Assembly: GCA_030704615.1 (NCBI GenBank)
Contig: CM060734.1
Coordinates: 11,842,001 to 11,906,000, forward strand
Reading direction: 5' to 3'
DNA length: 64,000 nucleotides
Source: Takakia lepidozioides
Taxonomy: Eukaryota > Streptophyta > Takakiopsida > Takakiales > Takakiaceae
Of this stretch, positions 22,110 to 31,928 are shown piece after piece. Position numbers and translations under genes: made by a program. Numbering within the stretch: the stretch's first letter is position 1; every line of letters starts with the position of its first letter. The notes beneath the pieces are model-generated. The model made no database searches. It saw only the letters and a list, made by a program, of their open reading frames with translations, and was not told where the DNA came from.

Positions 22110-22561
22110 AGCCCTTTGACAGACCACTGCCTCTGGACCAAACTCCCTCCTCCTGCGTGGAGAGACCTCCGTGTCCCCCTCCACTCATTCCCCTGAGTTC
22201 GAGAGAGACGTAAATTGGAAGCATCTCAAGGCTTCCTCTAAAGCAGCTAGACTTAATTATAGATAAATCCGATCAGCGTTACAAAGTCAAGTCGTACATG
22301 TTGCTGGTGTAATAGTTTTATTGGCCACTAGGGCAAAGTGCTCTGTCTTTGTCAGGTTCTAGGGTATTAAAATTGTCTCTGCCAAAGCACCATCTAGGCA
22401 TTTATATGGTCTGGTTTCTTGGGATGTGTTCCCTGGGTTTATTTTTTGGATATTTTTCTCCTCGTGAGAATGCATGGTTCATTGATCACTGTTTACGGTG
22501 CGTGTACCTTATGTTGTAATAGGGGTTTTAATTTTTTCCCCACAATAAATGATATAAAGTA
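22110..22561 (+). pseudogene. LINE copy 2, 3' end
   Basis: LINE similarity resumes directly after the CACTA-like terminus with SPLTDHCLWTKLPPPAWRDL and LHSFP, matching copy 1 at 12,580-12,670, and continues through the 3' untranslated region to the shared TAAAGTA end. A stop at 22,192-22,194 is a frameshift effect relative to copy 1. Confidence 0.75.
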
Positions 22562-22813
22562 CTGTGAGGCAAGACATGCAAAGAACACCTTATTACGATC
22601 CAGTACACATCAGAAGTAGGCCTGGAAAGGAGCAGGGCAGTACCCTACCAAGCGTCTTGGTTGTCTCTGCCCCTCAGGTCTCTTTCCGTTGTACTCTAAG
22701 ACTGGGCTTAGATCATGCGTTGCAAGATATGATGGTCCCCTTTCTCCAAGCCGACACAGCTTGGCACAGCCCGTCACAACGTACATAGGGAACGGTTATC
22801 ATTGGCAGGGAAC

Positions 22814-23311
22814 GACTGTGTGGGGCCGGGGATATATTCCCCTTTCTGTTCGGGTATTACCAACAGGAGGGTTGTAGCGCAGTAGGGCAGAGACTTGCTA
22901 GATAGGATGGAATCTATCACAATCATTCACACTAGCCAACACACTTTCATCCAAGAGATCAGGTACACACAAGTTCCAACACAAGTACACCATACACCAC
23001 TTGAGATCAAATCCACCACCTCCTTTGCCTCTGATCACAGGCTTAAGTAGTATTAGAAACGTAATCAAATCTGAACCACATGGGCTCTCTACATTGGTCC
23101 TCCAGATGTCTTTCTAGCAAGACCACTCAATGACGCCAGCTCATCTATCATAATCCTAAACTAGCTATTAACTACAAACAACCCTAATTTAATGAGACCC
23201 AGCTATGCCGCGCATGTAACGTAATGGTCAGCCGCCACATCCGGTCGTCATCCATCCAAAACCCACAGCAACAGTTCATCTAAACGCAGTCCTACTTTAT
23301 CCATAACCCTA
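22814..23311. repeat. LTR-like dispersed repeat, copy 1
   Basis: About 500 bases starting at GGGGCCGGGGATATATTCCC and ending at CCTACTTTATCC recur at 60,940-61,405 with about 90 percent identity. Outside these limits the two copies diverge. The ends (TGTGGGG... and ...TTATCCA) have the TG/CA form of an LTR. Copy 2 lies next to the retrotransposon at 57.4-60.8 kb, so this may be a solo LTR of that family. I found no convincing target duplication. Confidence 0.55.
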
Positions 23312-23810
23312 TTTTAAGTAATTCCGGACTTTTGGCTTAAATCCGGACCAAACTTAATATATAACATAATTAAAATTAATTCAGGTATTAATAATAATAT
23401 CGTGGAATATTGAGTCATTTAACTTGTGAAGTTGCACAATCCCATTTATGTAACATCGAATGGTAAGTCGAATGACGTACTTTGCATCAGAAAATTATAA
23501 AGATAAGATCGATTGAATGAAGTTATTAATAAATTGATAGATGTATGACATAAACAGATGATTCAAGAGGATAATATACAAATGAAAAGTAAACATCCAT
23601 ACCAAGCTTATAGTATAGTAGTACCATGAACCAATGTATTGCAAGTTTTCAATTGATGGATTAAAACGTTGAATGGAATAAGGTTGGATTTCAATGAAAC
23701 ATGTGAATTATGTTTCAAAATATTTAGGGATCATTCCGAAAGGTTCATATGACAACCAAATATTGTGGAAGAGTGTCATGTAGATTCAGCTATAAAGTCA
23801 TTGAACCAAG
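23312..23810. other. AT-rich stretch without recognisable gene
   Basis: No open frame of note, no terminal repeats and no tandem structure seen. Confidence 0.5.
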
Positions 23811-23811
23811 C

Positions 23812-24378
23812 TGAAATTAGGTTTTAGGTTATAGAGTTTGCTAGGGTACATTGAAACATAGTACTTGGTATGAATGGAAAAGAAAATATGGGAAAGTGTA
23901 CAGATAACTTGGCACCTATGAAAATTTGTTAATGAAATATCCCAACCACAGATTGTATCCAAATTTCTATGATGAATGTGAATCAAACAGTGGAGCTTGG
24001 TCTAGGGTTTAGGGTTTAGGGTTTTAGAAAACTGTAAATGGACAAACAATTATGGAGTTTGAGTCTTTACCCATACGTAGAACAATTCATGAAATATTAT
24101 CCCCACCACTTCGACCGTACCCAAAATTGAAAGTAATAAATAAATAAGCATCAAACATTGAAATTAGGTTTTAGGGTATAGAGTTTGCGAGGGTACTAAC
24201 CATAATACTCGGTATGAATGGAAAAGAAAATATTGGGAAGGGTACAGATGACTTGTCACCTATGATTTAGGGTTTAGGGAATAAATTTTTTCAACCACAG
24301 ATTATATCTAATCTATGAAGAATGTGCATCAAACAATGGAGTTACGTTTAAGGGCTTAGGGTTTAGGGTTTAGATAAC
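23812..24378 (+). repeat. About 350-bp tandem duplication containing telomere-like TTTAGGG runs
   Basis: The block with GAAATTAGGTTTTAGG, TAGAGTTTGC, AGGGTAC, GGTATGAATGGAAAAGAAAATAT and AACCACAGATT occurs twice in direct order (from about 23,812 and 24,160). Each copy ends in two or three units of TTTAGGG (24,003-24,024; 24,264-24,280; 24,350-24,374). This is the plant telomere unit, here interstitial and far too short for a telomere. Confidence 0.75.
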
Positions 24379-24383
24379 TATAA

Positions 24384-24641
24384 ATGTCGTTGTCACTGAC
24401 GATGTATGTGTTGGTGATGGTGGAGCACTTCTCCAAGTGGATTGAGTTGGTTCTATTGCCTGACAAGGCTAGTGAGGGGGCTGCGTATGCATTCCTGGAT
24501 CGTGTGCTTAGCCGATTCGGTGCTCCAGCTGAGGTACTCACGGACCAAGGAAGAGAGTTTTTGGGGGAGTTTCAGGCTTTGTGTGATAAAGCCTTGATAG
24601 ACCACCGTACCACTTCTAGGAACCATTCTGAGACCGGTTAA
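24384..24641 (+). pseudogene. Ty3/gypsy integrase core fragment
   Basis: The frame reads VLVMVEHFSKWIELV and FGAPAEVLTDQGREFLG, then DHRTTSRNHSETG. This is the integrase core with its second catalytic Asp in TDQG. The first Asp of the usual D-x-FSKW motif is replaced by Glu (VEHFSKW). The third acidic residue is beyond the break. It is a different gypsy lineage from the chromoviruses in this window. It starts directly at the last TTTAGGG unit and stops 60 bases before element A. Confidence 0.75.
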
Positions 24642-24704
24642 TGTAAATCCACTGAGGGGGATCATCTAGATTGAACTCCCAAACTTTGGACCAACAATCT
24701 CTAT

Positions 24705-24790
24705 CATAGTTATCATTCCTGACGTGACGTGACGTGGCGCTGACACGTCGGCCGTCACGTCCGACGTGCGTCACGTCACGTCGAATCCGG
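24705..24790. repeat. Left terminus of element A, CGTGACG-rich
   Basis: After CATAGTTATCATTC come repeated ACGTGACG and its complement CGTCACGT, arranged so that the left half can fold on the right half. The terminus at 43,373 has the same layout and the next 120 bases (to about 24,905) are also conserved there. Confidence 0.75.
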
Positions 24791-24921
24791 AAGTTTACCC
24801 ACGTAATTTTTTTTAATTTGACTTTTACGATTTACTTCTACCGTTGGTAATGACATGGCAGCCACGGTGTAAAACAGACGTGGCCAATTATTAATATTTA
24901 TTAATTCTTTCTAAAAAATGA

Positions 24922-25230
24922 GTCCGCCTATATTGGCGGTCGCATATAATTTATTATTTTTAATAAAAACGACCGCCCATATTGGCGGTCGCTTGTAATT
25001 TAATATTTTGTTAAATTAAACGACCGCCAGTATTGGCGGTCGCCGGTAATTTATTTATTTATAAATGACCGCCCAGCGACGCCCATATTGGCGGTCGCAC
25101 GTAATTTATTTATTAAATGAAGCGACCGCCGAAATTGACGGTCGCCCGTAATTTATTTATTTTTAAATGAAGCGACCGCCCATATTGGCGGTTGCTTGTA
25201 TTTTATTACATTTTAAAATAAGCGGTCGCG
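24922..25230. repeat. Palindrome array A, about 7 units
   Basis: The consensus is GCGACCGCC, a 4-6-base centre (often CATATT) and GGCGGTCGC, spaced about 50 bp by AT-rich DNA. Most units are perfect or nearly perfect inverted repeats. Confidence 0.9.
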
Positions 25231-25534
25231 TGTTTTTTTTTTCTTAGAAATCCAGGGACCCACCATGTGGCGTTTTATTTTTTATTTTTAATCATGAAGC
25301 GGCGCCTCGGCCAGTCACGTGGCGAGGTACCACGGGTCAGGAAAAACGAAACAAATGGGATGGGGGGAGGTGGTTTTGAATCCTTGACCTCTCCCATGTG
25401 GGTGCGCGTGGCGAGGTGCGACTAGCCAGTCGCGCCGCACTGACACGTGGCGAGGCGCCACTGGCCTGTCGCGCTATTTCAAGCATAATGCCATTTATTT
25501 ATTTATTTATTTTGGGGGGGGGGTGTGTGGGCGC

Positions 25535-25544
25535 CTATATAAAC
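25535..25544 (+). promoter_or_regulatory. TATA box candidate for the kinase gene
   Basis: CTATATAAAC lies about 320 bases before the first ATG of the kinase gene and downstream of the palindrome array, with GC-rich DNA before it. Position and sequence fit a plant TATA box; there is no other support. Confidence 0.5.
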
Positions 25545-25864
25545 CATTCCCCCCTCCTTTTCTGATCACTTTTGCCCCTCTTGTGGTGTGGTTCATTGGC
25601 ATCATGTAGTCATTTCGGACTTCGTTGCTTGGCACTGCCAACGGGAGGTGCAAAGGTGATTATTTAGGGGGGGGGAGGTTTTGTCAGTTTTCTATTAGTC
25701 AGTCCCACACACTTGTTCACAATACAATCATCGTATCCCCATTTTGCCGTTTCCGGATCTCCGGCGACCTGTTTTTTTGCAGAAAACTACGAAGACACCA
25801 TCCACACGCGTTCATTGTAATTTTTCTGAGGTTTTGGACCCTGTAGTGGGCAAAGGTTTATACA

Positions 25865-27319
25865 ATGTCAGAGGTTGTGAATTCAAGTTCTGGGGCGGGA
25901 TCGTCTGGGGGGTGGAGGAAGAGAAAACGTGCCCACGAGCGGGATAGCCATGTCAACAAGCCAGACTACCCGGGACCGGATGCCTTGGATAGGGTGAAAG
26001 AAGTGGTAGCGAATTATTTCAAAGGTAGGGACATGATGAGGCTGGAGAGTGCTTATATTAGGCATGGATGGGAGGGGTTTCAGATTTTCCAGCAAAATAT
26101 GGAGAGGAAAATGACAAACGCTTTGGCGGGGGCTAAGTGGACGGCGGACAGGGACAAGCCGAAGTTCAATCGGTGAATCCAAAGCAGGGCGAAAGACGCC
26201 ACATGGAATTTGAGACAGCTAATGAAAACATGGAAGGGTAGAACAACCAAGGGTCGAGTGCCCTCCGCCGAAGCCGAGTTAATCGACGTGTTGAGTATTG
26301 GGCTTGCTCGGCAAGTCAGAATTCACATCGCCGGACTAGGGTTATCCCTTAGAAGGCGGGGTCATCAGGCGAGGGAGGCACAACTGGTCTTTATTACCTG
26401 AACTCTGGTGCGAAGGTGGTAGAGATTGGCCCTTACAAAGAAGGAGGGTATGCTAAGGTCCGTCACTGTAGGATTGTTGGCGATTCTAGAATACCGGAGC
26501 GTTGGGAGCTAGCGTGAAAAAAACCCAAGCCCAAAATTCAAAAAGGCGTTCAGACAACATAATGACGAGTGTTTGGCAGTGAAGTTCCAGCATCCGGGTG
26601 TTATCTCGTATTTTGCTGTGAATGCACGTGAGGTAGAGGGTTACACTCGCTAGTGGAATGGGGGGACAATACGCGACATGATGAACCTTGACAGAAAATG
26701 GGGCAATGATTCGGACAACAGGGTGATTTTAGAACAAAAGAGAACGGAAGCAGAGTTCCAGGAATGCGATCGCTTGCTTCGTTTCCGGAAAGTGCGCAAT
26801 AAATTTGCATGGGCACTGGTGTGCATCATGGATGCTGTCCACAAGAACGGCGTCTTGCACAACGACTTGTCCCCCGACAACATCTTGTTGCATTCTCCAG
26901 ATGGCACCGAGAAGATCAAGATTGGGGTATGTGATTGGGGCTTAGCCACCCCATTGGGCATACGCAAAGCCTCGTCGTACCAGTTTGAAAACCAAGACAA
27001 GCTGGACCGGGAACTCGCGAAAAGATGGTGGGTGGAAAAAGATATTGCATCAGTTTTCAATGCGAATGTCACCCCCCCCCAAGGACATGACGTCGGAGGC
27101 CTTTGCCGTTGGGAAGATAGCGGTACGAATAAATGGCGGCGTTCATTATGATCAAAGTATGTTCCAGGACCAATTTACGGGAGGTTGTTGGCATTCAATG
27201 CTACAAAGGTTGTACGACAACAACAATAATGAGATAGTCACATTAGCCCATGTAGTATTTCGGTTCATGGGCAAACCGTTCAATTGGCCTGAGCCGAAAG
27301 ACGTATATAGGACGGAGTA
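25865..27319 (+). pseudogene. Decayed atypical protein kinase gene of element A
   Basis: Three frames make up one kinase-like protein. The N-terminal part (25,865-26,176) is basic (WRKRKRAHERD) and followed by a helical region. Then comes a glycine loop-like GPYKEGGYAKV near 26,430, a hinge region near 26,600-26,680, and the catalytic loop HNDLSPDNILL near 26,860 with the usual Asp and Asn. The metal-binding DFG is DWG (VCDWGLAT, near 26,930). The C-lobe includes KRWWVEKDI and continues in a second frame to 27,317 (FRFMGKPFNWPEP). Stops at 26,174, near 26,400 and 26,514, and a frameshift near 27,080, inactivate it. No introns are evident. Host kinase or transposon cargo cannot be told apart by sequence alone, but its place between the element's array and palindromes favours cargo. 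Confidence 0.7.
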
Positions 27320-27413
27320 GACCATAGTCTCGTAGATATGACATTTTTGGCGGTACAATGGTTCTTTTATGAAGACATAACTCAATTTTGATCGTGCATG
27401 TAATAAATAAAGT

Positions 27414-27922
27414 CCCATTGTAAATACTACATTGCATATGCTCGACCCTGGCACCTGTCATCGTAACATAAATGGTTTGTGTACTAGCTCACTGTTTATA
27501 TTTGTAATGTTCCAAGGTTTCAGATAGGGTTATGAGAAAACGATGTATTAGTTCCGTAGGAGTTAGACAACAAACGTCTTCTCTCATTCAACTGTGCGAC
27601 ACTACCATGAGAGGCATGGATCAGAAAGTAATAGGTGCACATGCGACCTCTGAACGTTTGATACTAGGTCTCAACTTAAACGTGCGGAGGTTGCATGTAC
27701 ACCTATTACTTTTTTATCCATGTCTCTCATGGTAGTGTCGCACAGTTGAATGAGAGGAGACGTTTGTTGTCTAACTCCTACGGAACTAATACATCGTTTT
27801 CTCATAACCCTATCCGAAACCTTGGAACATTTCAAATATAAACAGTGAGCTAGTACACAAACCATTTATGTTGCGATGACAGGTGCCAGGGTCGAGCATA
27901 TGCAATGTAGTATTTACAATGG
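27414..27922. repeat. About 510-bp near-perfect inverted repeat
   Basis: The left arm starts CCATTGTAAATACTACATTG and the right arm ends CAATGTAGTATTTACAATGG. The arms, each about 245 bases, match almost completely, with a centre near 27,668 of less than 20 unpaired bases. A transcript would form a single long hairpin. A partial third copy of the right arm follows in direct order at 27,928-28,115 with more differences. Confidence 0.9.
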
Positions 27923-28185
27923 AATATCGCATAGTTGAATGAGATATGGAACGTTTGTTGTCCAACTCCTATGGATCCAATATATCATTTTCTCAGTACC
28001 CTGTCAGAAACATTGAAACATTCGCAGTTACAAACAGTGCCACAATACACGGCCGGTTTTGTTGAAATGACATTTGTGAGGTTCGAACGTATGCAATTTA
28101 TTATTTACAACGAAATTTTATTTACTCGGGGGACCGGTACTGCTGTTGGAGCGCAACTGATGGTGCGAGTTCTCTATTGATTGGA

Positions 28186-28580
28186 GCTGTCACAACCAAT
28201 GTCAACAATCATATTTACGGTAAGATGTTTCATGCTATTGTTGTTCCTCTAGCTGAATTCTGTAGTACTCTTTTTGCTATTCCCATGCTAACGTCCTCTG
28301 AGACTGTCATGTTCAAACAGACGTATCAGCCACCCCGGCTAGCTTGCAGGCTGCAGCCATGGCCCACCATAAATTGAATGAATTGGAGATTTTGTGCGAA
28401 GTTCTTGGTTTCATGTCCGTGGTGGCTGATACGGAATTCGGAATATGGCAGTCGCAGTGGACCTGATGTTGTTGGCATGGGAGTAGCAAAACAATTCCTA
28501 AATCATTCTGCTACATGAACATCGACAGTATGAAACACCTTGCAGTACATATGATTCTTGAAATTGTTTGCACGGATTAT
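28186..28580. mobile_element. Foldback element, copy 1
   Basis: The left arm (GTCACAACCAATGTCAACAATC... to GTATCAGCCACC, about 28,188-28,340) and the right arm (about 28,418-28,575 on the minus strand, ending TGCAAACAATTTCAAGAATC) are inverted copies with roughly 75-80 percent identity around a short spacer. The same structure in the opposite orientation is at 55,495-56,010. No coding potential. Confidence 0.75.
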
Positions 28581-29130
28581 TTGTGTTTGTGCTTTCAAGT
28601 GGCGAACATTTCCGCCATGGTGCGGAAGACGTGCATTGGCCACATTAAACGATTGATGTGATATCATTTCACAAATGTATCACATGAACCGTTCCATGTG
28701 GCCTACGGGAATCTTCGATGGGTACGAGATCAATGTGGCCTACGAGATCTGCTTCCACCAACAAACATGTGATCATTCAGAAGCGTTAGAACTTTGAAGC
28801 GACGATGGGCAAGGTTCTTCATCCAGATGTTCAACATGCTGAGGTCTTCTGTAATGTCTCTTGCTTCGTAACGAGGTGCTTCTCCAACTCTTATTTTTCC
28901 AATGTTAATATCTTCCATCTGGAACATATCTACACATGCGTATATAACTTAAAAAACCAAATGACCATCAAAACTGGAAGCTGGGGATGAGGCTTATAAA
29001 AGTTGAGATGGTCAATTGTTTTTCAAGGATTTCTGCACACATATGTGGATCTGTTCCAGGTGGAGAATATTAACATATTGGATAAAGTGGACATGGAGAA
29101 GCACCGCATTTCGAGGCAGGAGACACTACA
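28581..29130. other. Non-coding part of element A with a trace of the RING gene start
   Basis: Near 28,610-28,680 the sequence GGCCACATTAAACGATTGATGTGATATCATTTCAC resembles 50,310-50,340 in the N-terminal region of the RING gene of element B. The rest shows nothing recognisable. Confidence 0.4.
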
Positions 29131-29149
29131 AAAAGAGCTTCAAAGGGCA

Positions 29150-31480
29150 TACCATATAACAGGTCCCAGTATAATCGAAGACGAAACCCCATTCATTCAA
29201 TGGGCGATTGAATGGATGCCCATCCAAATGATTTTTGTTTGCTTTCAATCTTTGCCACTAGGTTCAACATACCATGTATCAGGTCCCGGACTAATATCAG
29301 ATCAATCGAAATTCATTCGATGGCTCGACGGATGGTTGGCCATCGAAATGATTTTGTTTCGCTTTGAGACTTGGCCAATATGTTCAATGTGCCATGTAAG
29401 ATGCCCTAGAGTAATATGAGATCAATCAAAATTCGTTCAATGGACCAACGGATGGTTGCCCATCGAAATGATTTTCGTTCGCTTTGAAACTTGGCCAGTG
29501 TGTTCAATGTACCCTCTGATACATCCCAGTGTAATACGAGATCAATCGAAAATCATTCGATTGTCCAATGAGGCGTTCACTTGTCATCTGGTTTTTGTTC
29601 AATGCGAAAAAGAAATCCTGCAATGCGTGCACGGCTATTGCACCCATTGAACGGATGTGGTTGAAGCCCCTCTTTTGCCCGCATGTGCTTGAACATGCGT
29701 GCGGCACATGTGCGGAGACACGACAGACAAATAAATCATTTGCCTCCCCATCGACGCACTCCCCCCTCAAGCCATTCCACAATTTAATTGAATTTAAATT
29801 TATTTTAAGTCAATAAATAGGTTTGCACTGCCTTTCAGTGGGGGTTTCTGGCACGTATCGATTTTGTTTTTGGCTCATTTTTGTTCTGCGGCTTCCAGCA
29901 TCCCACGGCTACTCCCCCGCCAAAATTTGGACCAATAAAAAATGCCCCCAAAAAAAGTGTTATCTTCGCTCACTATTGCAGAACTCTCTATAAAGAGTGC
30001 ATGAAGTAGAACACAAATCAAGTTTGGAGTGCAAAACAGGGAAGAAACTGTCGTTTTGGGTCCAAATGAATTTTGATCGGTCCCAAATTTGGCACGCACG
30101 TTGCATATGGCTACATTACACGCTCCATTTGAAAACGGAATGAAAAAAAAAATAGTGAGCACGCGAAACACAGTCCAACGGGTCCCAAAGCAATAGCAGC
30201 TCCAACAGAATACATTCAACGGGTGAACAGATGGTTGCCCATCCAAATCATTTTTGTTAGCTTCCAAACTTTGCCAGCACGTTCCAGACACCCTCTCACA
30301 GGTCCCAGACTAATATCAGATCATTCGATGGCTCAACGGATGGTTGGCCATCAAAATGATTTTGTTTCGCTTTGAGACTTGGCCAATATGTTCAATGTGC
30401 CATGTAAGATGCCCTAGAGTAATATGAGATCAATCGAAATTTGTTCAATGGACCAACGGATGGTTGCCCATCCAAATGATTTTCGTTCGCTTTGAAACTT
30501 GGCCAGTGTGTTCAATGTACCCTCTGATATGCGTGCACGGCTATTGCACCCATTGAACGGATGTGGTTGAAGCCCCTCTTTTGCCCGCATGTGCTTGAAC
30601 ATGTGTGCGACACATGTGCGGAGACACGACAAACGAATAAATCATTTGCCTCCCCACCGACGCGCTCCCCCCTCAAGCCATTCCACAATTTAATTGAATT
30701 TAAATTTATTTTAAGCCAATAAATAGGTTTGCACTGCCTTTCAGTGGGGGTTTCTGGCACGTACCGATTTTGTTTTTGGCTCAATTTTGTTCTTCGGCTT
30801 CCAGCATCCCACGGCTACTCCCCCGCCAAAATTTGGATCAATAAAAAATGCCCCAAAAAAAAAGTGTTGTCTTCGCTCACTATTGCAAAACTCTCTATGA
30901 AGAGTTCATAAAGTAGAACACAAATCAAGTTTGGAAGTGCAAAACAGGGAAGAAACTGTCGTTTTGGGTCCAAATGAATTTTGATCGGTCCCAAATTTGG
31001 CACGCACGTTGCATATGGCTACATTACACGCCCTATTCAAAAACAGAACAAAAAAAAAAAATCGTGAGCACGCGAAACACAGTCCAACGGGTCCCAAAGC
31101 AATAGCAGCTCCAACAAAATACATTCAACGGGTGAACGGATGGTTGCCCATCCAAATCATTTTTGTTAGCTTCCAAACTTTGCCAGCACGTTCCAGACAC
31201 CCTCTCACAGGTCCCGGACTAATATCAGATCAATCGAAATTCATTCAATGGCTCAACGGATGGTTGGCCATCAAAATGATTTTTGTTGGCTTTGAGACTT
31301 GGCCACTATGTTCAATGTGCCATGTAAGAGGCCCTAGAGTAATATGAGATCAATTGAAATTCGTTCAATGGGCCAACGGATGGTTGCCCATCCAAATGAT
31401 TTTTGTTCGCTTTGAAACTTGGCCAGTGTGTTCAATGTACCCTCTGATACGTCCCATGTAACATGAGATCAATCGAAATT
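29150..31480. repeat. Satellite-like repeats of element A, with a 902-bp higher-order duplication
   Basis: The basic unit is about 115-130 bases and carries AATATGAGATCAATCGAAATTC, CAATGGNCCAACGGATGG, TTGCCCATCCAAATGATTTT and CTTTGAAACTTGGCC. Several units stand at 29,150-29,600, 30,190-30,530 and 31,110-31,480. Between them a non-satellite segment (from GTGCACGGCTATTGCACCC) is duplicated: the block 29,632-30,533 is repeated at 30,534-31,435. The open frames here are by-products of the repeats. The same satellite fills 46,908-49,090 of element B. Confidence 0.85.
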
Positions 31481-31928
31481 ATTTTGTGCTTTGAGAACTT
31501 TGTGGGTATGTTTATAGAAAGATCATAGATTTTGCGAAATGATTATGAAATACGTAAGGACCAGGCGAAATTTGTTTGGAAGATGACCGTTCGTAAGTCG
31601 TTATAACTTATTTGTGAACATCAATTTTCCTTGTTCTCCAGCTTTCAGAGTTCATTGCAAATACCCATATACACGTCATGACCAAATATGACACCATTGT
31701 AAATTTGTTTACAGGGTGAACTACTTCTTCCCCATCACACGAGTGTAAATGTGAAGAAAACGCTGCTCATGCAATTGAAATTGGCAGGTGCCGCACATGT
31801 GCATTGTGTATTAACAAAATTGGTGATATACAAATTTGGCGGAATGCTATCACTGTGTTTTCCAACAATATTCAAGGTACAACAAAAATGCATATTGTAT
31901 ATGTACTATGCTGCCAGTCATACAAAGC

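Noticed and set aside
23812-24378. A chromosome end
   Set aside because: Only two or three TTTAGGG units at each place, with transposon sequence on both sides.
29003-31347. Plus-strand open frames as genes
   Set aside because: They are produced by the satellite repeat, repeat with it, and have no motif.
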